This document shows positions 23,804 through 35,347 of a stretch of 64,000 bases of DNA, piece after piece. The notes under the pieces are model-generated. The model was not told where the DNA came from. It worked only from the letters and a program-made list of their open reading frames with translations, and did not search any database. Source of the stretch: Bemisia tabaci (lineage: Eukaryota; Arthropoda; Insecta; Hemiptera; Aleyrodidae); contig NC_092795.1 of the NCBI RefSeq assembly GCF_918797505.1, positions 20,757,131 through 20,821,130 on the forward strand. The letters run 5' to 3'. A program made the position numbers and the translations under genes. Numbering within the stretch: the stretch's first letter is position 1; the number at the start of each line of letters is the position of its first letter.

Positions 23804-26800
23804 TGTTAAATTAGAAAATCCGTCAAAACTCTATATGAATTTTAGGGTCCTCCCTAACCGTTACACGGTCCAACCTCCAACAGGCGCTTTCCCTATTTGG
23901 GAAGCTGTGATAACTCAATATTAGGGTTCCAATTCGAAACTTTGAAGACAACGGGCTCATTCAGCGATTAGTACCTGCAAATATTCACAAAATCATGGAA
24001 ATCAACGCGATGGATCTGTAGCCGTAACTTCAGAAAAAAATCAAATTTTGAGAGTCTGAGTGCACAAGTTATGATGAAAAATGTCAATACGCGTTCAATG
24101 AACAGGTGAGAACTCTTTTGTCTGGGACTTTACATCGTCGCCATATTCCCGGCACCGCCCCCCTGCCCCCGCCCCTCCCGCCACTTATGCACAACCCCCT
24201 CCCATGACTCCCCTCACTACTTATCGCTCCTTCCTTTTACCTTTCGAGCCCTCTGTCGACTTGCAGACGAGCCGTAGACTACTTTTTGTCACGTCGTTTC
24301 TTTCTGTTTGTATCAAATATTAATAAACTCTTCAAATCGCCCCATTTTTTCCCATCAAACGTACCTCGCAACCCCTCTCACATGCCCCTTGCTCCTGGTT
24401 CAGTCCCTTTGATCCTGGAACTTTTGTCGCGGAAAGTATGTCGCGCAAGTATCAAAACCCTCGTCAGAAGCAGTCGCGTCTCGCTAGCTGTTTTCATCAC
24501 GGGAAGTGTTTATCTTTTCTTTTATCAAGGAAAAATATTAAGTCTGTACTTTATTTGCGCCGTACTTAGCAAGAAGAAATTAGATCGTCGGGGGAACGGA
24601 AGTTACATTTACTCAGCTCTTTCACTGAACATGAACATACATAATCTTATCCCTGTACAGCAGTTCTTAGATAAGACTGGGTTAGGCTGCCATGAAGATA
24701 CAAGTCCTTTTATCTTTTCCTTTCGCTTTATTTATAAATTATCAGTGTCGGTCTGGCTGGAAAATTCTTGGGATACGTTATCGCGACCCCTCCTTTGGTG
24801 TGGGGTCCCCCTGAGTTAATTTAAAGTTCGCCTCTATGCGGGTTTTTCAAGTTTAAGGGGATCCCTGCAGGATTCCTGCCTGCCGGGGCCCCCTGAGCTT
24901 TTCTCCAAAATTCCTGGGGTGCCGAAGTACCCTGTAGCACATTTTCCCAGACCGCCTCGAAAAAGTATCGCTCTAAAAGGAACGATCTCACAAAGATGAT
25001 TCTAGACAATGATGAGAGCTAAATCTTTTTGAATTTTCAATAATTATATAGGATCTTATTCACAAAAGTTGTCTGGAGAAGATCCTTAAACTCCCCCCTC
25101 CTTTGTATTGAAAGTTGCGTTTATCTTTCAGAACCCTCAATATAGTCAGCCAATCATTATTCCTCTCACTTTTTGAACCTGCCATAGACGAAATATTTTA
25201 AATATAAGATTTTCGAAACGCAGCTGTAGCGTCATCTCTCATCACATTCAAAAATCAATCAGTACTTGTATCATTGTAATCGTAATTATGATCAATTAGT
25301 TATGATCTTCTGACCATAATTCCCATGCACAATGATGGATTCAGATACCGAAAACATCAAGAATTAAAATCCTGACTGATACAACGATGGCTATCGTTCG
25401 AATTGTCTCAAGTATGCGACAAAAATTAACGAGTCGCGACTTTTACGAGTGGGACAATTTAGAAAAATAGGGGAAAAGATTAAATTTGACAATAACGGCT
25501 GCAAATATGCGTGGGAAATACCCGCTGCGATGTCTTAATGAAAACTGTTTCTTGTCATGACCCCGCAACTCCCCGACCCCCCCCCCCCCTCTTTTCCCAA
25601 CAACCCCTTATGCCATGGATGAATTCTCCTGATTCCTTGAAGGAGAGACCCCTTTGACTGGGACTTGACAGTGACAAATCGCCAATTAGCTTTGAACCTC
25701 AACTGTACGCTTATGTCCGAGAAACGTCAAAGTTGAGCTTTCTAACGGAATCACTCAAGTGACCAAGGGCAAATTTCCCCTTTTCCTCCAAACTCGGATG
25801 CTCTGTGGGCGAATATGAAGATGATTGGCATTTTCTTCTTTTTAATGGATTTTTGTATTTTTTTATTTATATTTCTGCAATTCCGTAGGAATGTCTCAAA
25901 AACTTATTGTTGTTTTTTAAGTCTTTATTTTTAGGTATCTTGAATTTTATTGTGTCTGTGGCTGTGGCTGTGGCTGTCATGATCAATATGTGCAAGTTAT
26001 GCAAATATTACGTGAGGAGATCAACATTGAGCCTTGCCTAATTCAGTGGAGTTTTTTTGCATAAGCTCGGGGAGCGACGGGAATGCGAGGAAATGGGAGT
26101 GGATGATTATTATTTCTATTTATTTATTATCAATCGTTCAGAGTAATAGGAAAACAGGGCTACCGTCAAAATCGTCAAATATTGGGATTTGATCGTATTT
26201 TTTGTAAGGCAAAATTTTGAGACAACACAGGACAGAAATCCTTGAATAATTAATTGTCACTTTACGCGGAGGATGTTTCCTGACTTGTACCTACAAAGTC
26301 AGAGGAGAAATAGATATACACACACATAGGTGGATAGAGGAACACACATTCCAGAAGCAGTATTGACGCAAAAGCAGACCTCAGTGTCAATGCTGATTCC
26401 TCTAAATTTTCAGGCAAAAACTCCCTGGAGAATAAATAACAGGCATTTTGAAGATTTACATTGTTTTACTTTTTTTCCGGAAAATTTTGGACTTCAGACA
26501 ACTCTTGCATTTTAATCAATTCAATATCCAACCTGTTTTTTTTAGGTTATAGGGAAGGCCAGGTGAAGCCAGGATAGGTTCTCCGATTCCGCCAAGTCCC
26601 TCGCCCCCCTCTTCTTGCTGTGGGCCCCCCGCCGCAGTAAAGGGTCTCCAATGTTTACTCTCTTTGGGCAGGTTACACCGTTTTATTTCACCTCCCCTTT
26701 TTGTTTATTTGCCCCATCCTCGGTCAGTTGGTCAAGCTTCCGTGGTTCAGGAGACGAATTTCCCGCGAGAAACTTGAAGGGTCGTGGAGCGCCAAAGTTT

Positions 26801-27068
26801 GTTGATCTTTTTTTAAAGGCTCCCCAGAGCGCCCAAGTGACCGGTGTCATTAGACTTTAATTGAACCGAAGACGCGACTCGATTTGACACCCCAGTGGAC
26901 ACACAGTTCACTCCCTCGCTTCTCAACACACACACTCTCTCTCTCTCTCTTTACACCACATCGGGTGATAATTAGAAAGAGGACGGAGCATCTCCATCCC
27001 TGTTTATCTCTATTTCCTTGTTTAACCCGCGCTCAGAGGGAGGCGGAAGACTTCACAACTGATCGTCC
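23804..27068. other. Long unassigned stretch
   Basis: The longest frame of the window, 177 codons at 24286-24819 plus, is here; it shows no domain, and about one frame of this length is expected by chance in six frames of this much AT-rich DNA. Simple repeats: TGTGGC units at 25955-25977, a C run near 25570-25590, and (CA)n(CT)n near 26925-26951. No gene supported. Confidence 0.35.
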
Positions 27069-27070
27069 TA

Positions 27071-27171
27071 CGGGAGACAACAGGAAGTACATTCTGGTGT
27101 GAGACGAGGAACGCCTATAGGCTTATACTACCAGCGGCTCACAGCTAAGATGCACTTCCTGTTGTCTTCCG
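27071..27171. mobile_element. 101-bp TA-flanked micro-MITE
   Basis: Starts CGGGAGACAACAGGAAGTAC and ends GTGCACTTCCTGT-TGTCTTCCG, an inverted repeat of about 24 bp with two or three mismatches around a 53-base loop. TA lies on each side (27069-27070, 27172-27173), as for Tc1/mariner insertions. A transcript would form a hairpin, but the loop is long for a microRNA precursor. Confidence 0.65.
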
Positions 27172-27173
27172 TA

Positions 27174-27683
27174 GTACGGTAGTCTTGCTCACCCCGAAAG
27201 TTCATTAACGCAATCGCGACTTGTAGCCTGACGAGCGTCTTTAAAAGTTCAGTCGCTGGAAGGTCACACAGCTTTCAGTTTCCGAGCTCACCCTCCGCCG
27301 GGCCCCCGTCACCCCCTCCCTCCCCTCCCCCTCCCCCCCCGCCGCAAGTTGATTTCAATTTTATTGGCTCGTGATCTAATAAAGTCAACTCTATCCTTTT
27401 CGCCCTAGCACCCTCCAGTCGGTGGGATGGGTCAGAGCCCTTTTTCGCAATAGTGCTACTTTTCCGGGGTGCGATTTTGTAATGCCCGAGGGAGTTGCTT
27501 GATGGGATGATGAATCATGGATCGAAATGCTCGTTGTTCTTGTTTATGAGGTATTGCTTGTAGAATTGAGGTAGGATCTATGGTTCAAGTAGTGTTGCGC
27601 CGTTATTTATTGCTCCCTGCAAGTAGACCACTCGGCTGTCAGGGCAAGCGTTAAAATACTAGAAGTAATCAAACCTCCGCAGC
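27174..27683. other. Unassigned stretch
   Basis: Bases 27290-27343 are a C-rich low-complexity tract (CCCTCCC repeats). No gene recognised. Confidence 0.4.
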
Positions 27684-27973
27684 CAGGGTGTCTACAAGTC
27701 CGGAAAGTCTAGAAATAGTACCGAATTTTTGAGAGGGGTCCGGAAGTACTGAAAAATTGCGGAAATTCCACAAAAGGTCCGGAATTTTTTTCATTTTTTT
27801 GTCATTTTTGTCTCAATTCGATCGAGAAATTCAAATATATGAAATTTTTCGAACTTCGTCAAATGTAGGCACTGAAAAAGTACTGAATTTTTCTATTGAG
27901 GAGGTACTGAATTTTTTGGGGATGTACTGAAAAAGTACAGATTTTTGGCCCGCCTGTTTTAGTAGACACCCTG
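27684..27973 (+). mobile_element. MITE, CAGGGTGTCTAC family, copy 1
   Basis: Starts CAGGGTGTCTACAAGTCCGG and ends AGTAGACACCCTG. The interior repeats AAAAAGTACTGAATTTTT-like and GTCCGGAA words. Flanks GCAGC and ACAGC match at four of five bases. A second copy is at 34889-35170. CAGGG...CCCTG ends recall hAT elements, but the duplication length does not settle it. Confidence 0.75.
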
Positions 27974-28138
27974 ACAGCGAATAACTCGAGCTTGAATATT
28001 AGACATTTCTGAAATAAACTTAAATGGAATTTTGGCATTCGTCACTTACTGCGCGTTAATCAATTTAAATGTTATATTTTGAGAAAGAACCAAAATCTAT
28101 TTGCTTTTGAATGTTATCATTGAAAACTAACTTATGCA

Positions 28139-28241
28139 CAGTACTTTCTCTCTGTATAACGACTATCGTTGGAACGAGAATCTCTCTGTATAGAGGAAAT
28201 CGGCCGGTCCCTTGAGCTCTCGTTACAGAGAGAAAGTACTG
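28139..28241. mobile_element. 103-bp MITE with CAGTACTTTCTCTC ends
   Basis: Left CAGTACTTTCTCTCTGTA and right TACAGAGAGAAAGTACTG are perfect inverted copies over at least 18 bp, with CTCGTT/ACGA motifs inside. TA follows the right end; CA precedes the left end, perhaps a mutated TA. Ends of this type are common in pogo/Tigger-like mariner elements (inference). Confidence 0.65.
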
Positions 28242-28322
28242 TATATCCAGAAAATGTCGAGTTTGATTTTACCATCAATGACTTCCTTCGGTAGACTGCA
28301 CTTGTGAACTTACCAAGAGTAT

Positions 28323-28466
28323 AATTGGACTACGATTTGCAATTTGGAACTATAAATTCTAGCCCAGTTTAAAAACAACGTATATGCCACTGGTTTCCCA
28401 ATGCACATAAGTGTTTTTCTAGAAGAGCCAGAATTTATCGTTCAAATTGCAAAATGCAGTCCAATT
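28323..28466. mobile_element. Short palindromic MITE, GACTACATTTTGCAATT family, copy 2
   Basis: Left AATTGGACTACGATTTGCAA, right TTGCAAAATGCAGTCCAATT; arms about 40 bp with AACTATAAATTCT mirrored by AGAATTTATCGTT. The flanking AATT could be part of the repeat or a 4-bp duplication. Family mate at 2750-2886. Confidence 0.75.
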
Positions 28467-29589
28467 CAGCCTACCGAGAAAATTTTCCCGTTGTGAACCA
28501 GATTAAAATTAGTTCCATCACTAATTTAATTCTAGCAGTACTAAACATATCTACGGCGAACAAGCTCTTTGCATTTGCAGCCGCAAAAAGAAAATTAGTG
28601 TCCATCGTATTTCACGTTAAAATTTGATGTGTGAACATGGTTTAGAAATGCATATCTCTTTAATTACATGAAAATTCCTGCCCATCGGTTAAATCATTCC
28701 AAATGCGCGTTACTATTGAATAGCTGACTGCGAGTCCTCCCAAAGGGAATGAATTCCTATGCTGGGTGGGCTCGAGGCAACAGAAGGTGACCGTCAAAAA
28801 AATCTAATCACTAGCGCTAAATCCGCCAGCTTCAAAGTGGAAATTCAGAGAATGAAAGCATTCACTCAAATGCGTTGAAAATGTGACTCTCTCAGTGCTC
28901 GGATGAGGATCGCTCTCGGAATCGATTCCTGAATTGGTGTTTTCTGCGATCTTTTATGGTAAGCACACGATTCGAGATGATTCTTCGACGTGCATGATAA
29001 TTGCGATGTATCGATTCGTTGAGGTCGAATGTTCAACTCTGACCTCAGTGCGCAGTTCCGCGTGCAACGAGAATTGCTCAACACATTGCTGAAAAAGGTC
29101 ACGCTCTCTCAATAGAGCTTAAAAATTGTTTGCCGGCGAGCCTTTATGTCCGCTATCCCATCTGCGCGAGTCCCAACTGCAGTCGAGGAATGCAGCGAAA
29201 AATCTGCATGTACACTGTATTTTCATAACTTTGAAACTCCTATGATTTCACAATGAGCGCGCAGTTGGCATACTTTTGCACGGCGCCTCTGAGCGTGCTG
29301 AAAAATAATGGAAGCGCCCGGAAATTGTCGTTACCGGGGTTGCCGTGTTCTCACACCAAGGGAAAGAAGGTAACTTGAGTTTACCGTCAAGATTTCCACT
29401 TAAATCGAGAATAAAATCACATGAATCAAGCAGGTTTCTGCTTGATAGAAGCGCTTGCATTCTTGACAAAAGCATATTTTCCTCCTGATTAACGAGAAAA
29501 TGTTTCTTGCTGGTGGCAAAAGCAATATTTCTGCTAAGACCATGTCATTTTTTTTTTCAATTACGTGTCCAAATTGTCTCCTTCATACA
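28467..29589. other. Unassigned stretch
   Basis: Short frames only (78 and 75 codons, minus). No gene, RNA or repeat recognised. Confidence 0.35.
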
Positions 29590-29720
29590 TACACGGCAGT
29601 ATGAAAGCTAAAGATATAAGCTATGTACAAATTTTCCGTCATTCTTATATAAATTAAGACAAGTCGTAACAAAGTAAGATCACTGGAAAGTGATATTAGA
29701 TAAAAGCTATTAGCTTGAGT
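29590..29720 (+). pseudogene. rrnS: NUMT: 3' end of mitochondrial 12S rRNA
   Basis: Bases 29654-29694 carry the highly conserved end of mitochondrial small-subunit rRNA: AAGTCGTAACAAAGTAAG followed by the helix-45 hairpin, ATCACT-GGAA-AGTGAT (29679-29694). Upstream, CTATGTACAAATTTTCCGTC (29621-29640) matches the usual TATGTACA...GCCCGTC block of insect 12S genes. The flanks are ordinary nuclear-type sequence and no other mitochondrial gene is clear, so this is a small nuclear copy, not mitochondrial DNA. Its left edge is approximate. Bases 29701-29760 may include part of a neighbouring tRNA gene, but I could not assign one. Confidence 0.75.
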
Positions 29721-31550
29721 TTTAAACAGTAACCTTTGAAGTTAAATAAGTCGCACCTTCAAATGACATGTATCAGTCACGCGCGTTACAGAATTAATGA
29801 GTATTATAGTAAAATTTTCAAAATTAGCAATATCTATCAGAATGCCAAAATTAGAGCCCTAAATGCATGGTGTTAACGCTCAACAATAAACATGGAGGAT
29901 AACGTCATCTCTCTCTAGTTCGTACCGTAATTTTTTCTACCTGCGTCTCGTTAATTAATAGTGACTGGATTTTTTACTTGTTGATTCGTACCCTGGCCGG
30001 CCAAATTAAGCAGTAAAAGCCTCATTCCAGATTTTACCTTTCTTTTTCCTCTCAATCACACCCGAGTGGACTTCGGTTTTTTTCTAAGTTTGAACGAATA
30101 AAAATGTTAATTTCTCACGTTAAATTGTAGGATTTACTGTCGATAAGAAAATACTACTATGCTTGATTTTTATTCGTGTCCGTTCATTTATTCTCATTAG
30201 ATTCCGTATCAGAAGCAAAAACTCAAAACACGGGGACATAAATAGCTGTCGGATCGATCGATGATCCAGTCAGCCGGGTCAATGACACCGATACTTATTT
30301 CAAACTTTCTAGTCTAGGAAGGGCGTATGCGCCACTGGGGGCATTGGCGCGCTTGCCGAAGATCGTGTCTCCGATTGGATCGTGACGACCTCGTATAGCT
30401 ACCACAATTCGCCTCGAGGCTCATGCGCCTTTCTTCCACCAAAGTAGGTATTAAAATTAGAAAACGCATGAACAAAATCGCTCGTGACGTTGCTTAGCAC
30501 GGAAGTCCGTCGAAAACGTAGGGCAAAGCCCGCATTATTTACGACATACATGGATCGTGTTCTTTCATAATTATTTACGATATTTTCGAGTGATGCTTAA
30601 AAAATAAGTTGTGAGACAAAATTAGGCCCGAAGAGCAGCCGTTAAAAAAATAAAATAAATAAAAATAAGAAGTCCTTTGAATTGCAGACTTCTAAACTCA
30701 ATGCGGGTTACGTGTTTCGTGTGACATTTTTTATGCCTTAAACTTTTATGCCGGAAAACTTAACTGTGGTGCCGGTACCATCCCAATTTTGAGTGGATCG
30801 CGGTCTTTTTCATAATGAGCTGCACTGAGCTTGTAGCACAACCATTTTGAGGTCAAAGTTCCCAAAATCAGGGCGATAGGACCGTGGTTGGAAGTGCTGC
30901 TCCCAATGTGATCGCTGATAGCTAGCAAAAAAAATTATTCTTAATGTGCATGAATTGGACTTTACTGACAGGCGCTTCGACTTCAAAAATAGATAGTATC
31001 CCAGTTAAAAGTATTGCTTTTCTCGTGGATACGATTTGTTTTCAAATAGTCAAAATAAAACTAAAAGAGGTTTCCTTTAAAGAAAAATAATACAGCTCCT
31101 TGCTTATTAAAACAAAATGACTGGATTCAAATATCAGTAGGAAAATTTGGCACTTACGCCTATCTTCAAACGAGCCACTCAGTTTGACACTGCGAATATT
31201 CCGCCCTCTTTCCATCGGAGTGCGAGCGTAAGCCTTGAAAGCTCATTCGATCGCGAAAAGTTTCAGGAGCTCGGTGAAAAATACCAGGAATTTATGTCAG
31301 TCGCGATAGACAATAAGTATAGGACTTGAGCGAGGAAGATGCTCCGGGCCAACTATCATCAGAGAAGTTTTTATCATCCAATTTTAATGCGTCATTCCGG
31401 GAAAATTCTCATTTTTTCGCCGTATACGCCGTAAATGGTGGCATCTAACGTCAACACAAACCGTTGAGCACACCTGTGCCCCGCCTCTGGAAAAGGGTAT
31501 TTTTTCGCGACAATCCGTCGCTTTCCAGACAAAATAGCTTAACTGCATCT
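29721..31550. other. Unassigned stretch
   Basis: No gene recognised. Low-complexity AAATAAA-type sequence lies at 30645-30670. Frames do not exceed 60 codons. Confidence 0.4.
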
Positions 31551-31780
31551 TAAGATGAGCCCTCTGCGCTTTATTCTTTCCCGCAGTGGCGTGGCGTGCC
31601 TTGCGATGTATCGATTGTTATGCCATTTAAACCTAGGTAAAGAATCGATTATTATGGTGTTCGCTGCGAACACCCTTTTTATCGATCTTTTTCCATAAGT
31701 TTAAATGGCATAACAGTCGATATATCGCAAAGCACGCCACGCCACTGCGGGAAAGAATAAAGCGCACAGGGCTCATCTTA
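31551..31780. mobile_element. 230-bp near-perfect palindrome, CAGTGG / ATCGAT family
   Basis: The left half starts TAAGATGAGCCCT and passes through GCAGTGGCGTGGCGTG at 31593 to GGTAAAGAATCGA; the right half is its inverse, ending AGGGCTCATCTTA. Only a few mismatches fall in the outer 85 bp. The inner part is the same family as 21294-21610, but here the palindrome continues about 43 bp outside the CAGTGG terminus. Non-coding. Confidence 0.75.
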
Positions 31781-31865
31781 AATTATCAGCAGTAATGAGA
31801 ACTATCTGAATCCATCATCACATGTAAGCTTAAAATAGTTTTTCTTCTTTTTTTCCCCCCGACAG

Positions 31866-31995
31866 CGTTAAAAAACTTAGTCCTAGCCATACTTCCTTAT
31901 TCGTGCAAATATTACTTCAGATTCGAAGCATACAATGATATAAAATATGAGTAACTTTTTACTATCACGCTCAAATGTTCATCCACCCTCTCCTG
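31866..31995 (+). other. Exon-like segment, non-coding or 5' UTR
   Basis: An unusually strong acceptor, a long T/C tract from about 31840 ending CCCCGACAG at 31865, and a consensus donor, CTG|GTAAGTCAG at 31996, bracket 130 bases. All three frames close inside, so an internal coding exon is excluded. An ATG at 31947 could start a frame (MSNFLLSRS...) that crosses the donor in phase 1. It may be a 5' untranslated exon, an exon of a non-coding RNA, or a decoy. Confidence 0.3.
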
Positions 31996-32462
31996 GTAAG
32001 TCAGACTTAGGAGAGGGCTTCGAGAATGGATTAGGTATTTCAAGTAAATCGAAAAGTGAGCATTTCAATGTAAATTTCTTCATCAAGACTCCAAGTTGTA
32101 CATGTGAGCACATCGAAATACATTTAAAGAGAGATAATCACGTCCAAGCCAGGCTGGTAAAAAATGTGGTGTATAAATAGAGAGTTTACCTTTGTAATTA
32201 AAGTTTATCACAAATACAGAAGATCGGTGACATACTTGTATTTTCGATCGCATAAATGCACCGTTGGTTTTAAAAAAATGCACTTTAAGTTATGTTTTAA
32301 GTGGAAAACTGTGTTTTCTTAGGTAATGATTCTTCATCTTTCTTTTTTTCTCTCTTTCATACCCTAAAGTATACCTACTCTGAGACCTGTCTCACTCGAG
32401 GTCAGCAATATCTAAACTTTTTTCAAGTGAAAGACAGTTAAATAATCATTTTCCATGATACA

Positions 32463-32704
32463 CACTGGGAAAAAAACACATTGGTTCTAGAGTTCAGAGT
32501 CTTAAAAACATCGATAAGAAAAAATACTCTTGATTCAATCAGATTTAAGCTTAAATCAACAATCAAGCCTCTTAATTTGAGCGGATTTCCTTTTGATTTC
32601 AGCTTTAATCTGATTGAATCAAAAGTATTTTTTCTTGTCAATGTTTTCAAGAGTCTGGACTCTAGATCCAATGTGTTTTTTTTTTTTTTTTTTTTTTTCC
32701 AGTG
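32463..32704 (-). mobile_element. Fold-back MITE, CACTGGAAAA family, copy 2
   Basis: Starts CACTGGGAAAAAAACAC, ends in a long T tract and CCAGTG. The 2-bp duplication is CA (32461-32462 and 32705-32706). The loop TTTGAGCGGATTTCC shows opposite orientation to copies 1, 3 and 4. Frames on both strands are artefacts of the palindrome. Confidence 0.87.
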
Positions 32705-32706
32705 CA

Positions 32707-33659
32707 TTTAAATTTTGGGACGTAATCCAGTAGCGCGTTTTCACAATAAATATCGAAATGTAATAAATTTGCAACGATGCAAAATGCAAATCGAAGCACA
32801 TAAATTGATACTTTTGCATTAAGGTTCGCGTAAAAAAGCATGTTCTCGGCACTTCCCTTTTCTACAGGATGTCTAAAATGAATCATGCTTATCCAATCGG
32901 GTTGAAATTAAATTCAGTGCGAGTCGGGTGCGTGACAGAGTAAGAGCGTGAAAGGGTGCACCCTCTACCCTCTCGCCGTGTCCTTCGCCCCCTCCGGCGC
33001 CTCGGGGGCTCGGGGTTAAAGTGTGGCAAGTAGCCTTTTAAGACTTGGAAGAGCTAAGCCGCCGAGACTTCAAACTTCAAAAGGCTTCGTGATTCGCGTC
33101 ATGATATACACGTGCAGACGTGCATTGTACTCTTGCTTTGCAAGGTTGCGAAATTCTCGGGAATTTTCGTAAACCTATTCGTGCTGGATGTATAGAAGAA
33201 ACAAAGAAATGAATTTTTTTATAGAAAGGAAAATTAAACACGCAGAATGTAAACATGCAATTTTTTTTTAAAAAAAAAAAGAAAAGAAAAAAGGAAAACA
33301 CAATAATTCATTTGTTTATCTGGGGGAGGAATTAATAAATTAAACAAGGATGGGAATTTTGAAGCATCGCAATCGAAATACCTGACTTTTGACTTTTACC
33401 ATCGTTAATATCTTTACCGGCAGATGATAATGCACTGATTTTACTGGGTCGAAATAGCTAAATTTCATTCTAATGCGTCTCTGACTTCGCTCACCTATAA
33501 TAATGGACCACTAAACAAATTATGTAAAATTAAGCATTCTGATATATGCTTTTTCTTCAGAATTTCATTTAGAAAAGTATTCACGTGAGTACTTTTAACT
33601 AAGCACGAGAAAGTTTGGTTTAGAAAAAAATATCAGAATGCTCAAATGTATACTTTGCC
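32707..33659. other. Unassigned stretch, partly related to the array on its right
   Basis: Bases 32930-33010 are a modest GC-rich patch. Bases 33500-33550 (TGGACCACTAAACA...AGCATTCTGAT) resemble the inverted arm of the element at 63046-64000 (TGGACCACTAGACAGG...AGCATTCTAAT), so a decayed relative probably lies here. No gene seen. Confidence 0.4.
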
Positions 33660-34490
33660 TTCAGTCCATTGCGCTCGGGGAAAATGCCTTCAAATTAGAC
33701 GGATAGGCAATTTTGGCTAATATCAAGCACGAATAGTTGCTTTGCCTGCGCCTGCCGATTGAACCCTCGCAGTGGCGTATGGGCGTCCATCCAGGCCTCG
33801 TAAACGATTGCGCTCAAAAATAAATGCCTTCAAATTGGACGGATAGACAATTTGGGCTACTATCAAGCACGAATGCGCCTACTACTCGAACACGCTTAGC
33901 GTGCGATTTAACTCGAGGAGATTATTGTTTATCCTTTGAGCGGGAAGTTTAAATTTATGTATCGGAAAAAGTTGATTTTTGGTAAGGAGTTAATTTCAGT
34001 AGTTTTTGTCGTACAAATCGTGTTTTAAGTGAAATTTTGATGAGAATACGTGTATCAAAATAAATTCATCTGTACCTTGTCTAATGGTCACTTGCGCTCA
34101 AGGAAAATGCCTTCAAATCAGACGGATAGGCAATGTATGCCACCATCAAGCACGAATAGTTGCTGTGGCTGCGCCTACCAATCCAACACGTTTAGCGTGC
34201 GATTTAACTCAAGGAGATTATTGTTTATACTTCGAGCGGGAAGTTTAAATTTATATATCGAAAAAAGTTAATATTTGGTAATGAGTTAATTTCAGTAATT
34301 TGTTTCGTACAAATCGTGTTTTAAGTGAAATTTTGATGAGAAAACGTGTATCAAAATAAATCCATCCGCACCTTGTCTATTGGTCACTTGCGCTCGGGGA
34401 AAATGCCTTCAAAACGGACGGATAGGCAATTTGAGCTACTGCCAAACACGAAAAGTTGCTTTGCCTGCGCGTACCGATTGAAAACTCGCG
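33660..34490 (+). repeat. Degenerate tandem array, period about 290 bp
   Basis: The word TTGCGCTC, followed by AAATGCCTTCAAA and GACGGATAG.CAAT, recurs at 33669, 33808, 34092 and 34388. The two complete units are 284 and 296 bp; the first and last are shortened. Each full unit ends in a module (GAGTTAATTTCAGTA, CGTGTTTTAAGTGAAATTTT, CCTTGTCTA.TGGTCA) also found in the transposon at 63595-63695. This suggests amplification of a transposon-derived segment. Confidence 0.75.
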
Positions 34491-34888
34491 TGATACATTC
34501 TATTAAAGCAGAGACATCCCTTTATTTTCCTATAACTTATCGGGCTGAGCGCGTGGAATTAACGAACGTAAAAATTTCTGTATTAAGAGCAAGCTCCCAG
34601 CAAATCCGGAAAAACGAGATTTTGATGAAATCCCAGGAGCGGGATGGATCCGTGATTATTATGTAGTGAATCAAAGTAAATAACAGCTGCTGGCCTAACA
34701 CGGGGATTAAGGGCTCCAGGCTCGACGCCGAGTTGAACACTATCAGTCACGTTCGATGCGATGCTCCCTTATTGACACCCACTCCAGAGTTGTGAAACGA
34801 CCGTTTTAAAATCAACTCCAGGCTTCCTCTCTTTAATTTAAAAGAGCGATGAAACGATAATAAATTTGTGCCCATTGTATAATTTTCC
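34491..34888. other. Unassigned stretch
   Basis: Nothing recognised between the tandem array and the next MITE. Confidence 0.4.
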
Positions 34889-35170
34889 CAGGGTGTCTAC
34901 AAGTCCGAAAATAGTACTGATTTTTCAAGGGCGGTCCGGAAGTTCTGAAAAAGTGCGGAAATTTTGCAAGAAAGTCCGGAATTTTTTTCATTTTTTTCGC
35001 AATTTGAGCGGGAGACTCAAATTTTTGAAATTTTCCGAATTTCGTCAGCTGAAGGTATTGAAAAAGTACTGAGTTTTTCTGTTGAGGAGGTACTGAATTT
35101 CTTGGGAATGTACCGAAAAAGCCCAGTAAAAGTACCGATTTTTGGTCAGCCTGTATTAGTAGACACCCTA
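34889..35170 (+). mobile_element. MITE, CAGGGTGTCTAC family, copy 2
   Basis: Starts CAGGGTGTCTACAAGTCCG, ends AGTAGACACCCTA (last base changed). TTTTCC lies directly on both sides, a candidate 6-bp duplication (7 bp if the A at 35170 belongs to the flank). The interior matches copy 1 at 27684, with AAAAAGTACTGA words. Confidence 0.78.
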
Positions 35171-35347
35171 TTTTCCGTATTTTTAGTGAGGTGAAAATAG
35201 CGATCCGGAGAATTCCAGGAATTGAAATAGTGATAATTGATCTCAAAAAGGGAGGTTTGTACCTCCGAATCAATCCCTCATTTGCCTAAAGCTTTTCTTC
35301 TGAATCTTATGAAAGATCTCAATATGTAATGTTGATGAACAATGATT

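Noticed and set aside
24286..24819. 177-codon open frame, the longest in the window
   Set aside because: With about one stop per 20 codons in AT-rich DNA, roughly one frame of this length is expected by chance over six frames of 64 kb. It has no domain, splice or codon-bias support.
27071..27171. microRNA precursor
   Set aside because: The loop of 53 bases is too long, and TA flanks with inverted ends are better explained by a MITE.
32463..32704. Loop inversion between copies of the CACTGGAAAA element
   Set aside because: The loop of copies 2 and 5 is reversed, but so are arm-specific bases (CATTGAC versus CATCGAC), so the whole element was inserted in the opposite direction; no inversion is needed.
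33660..34490. CRISPR-like array
   Set aside because: The repeat unit is about 290 bp with no short identical repeats separated by unique spacers, and the DNA is eukaryotic.
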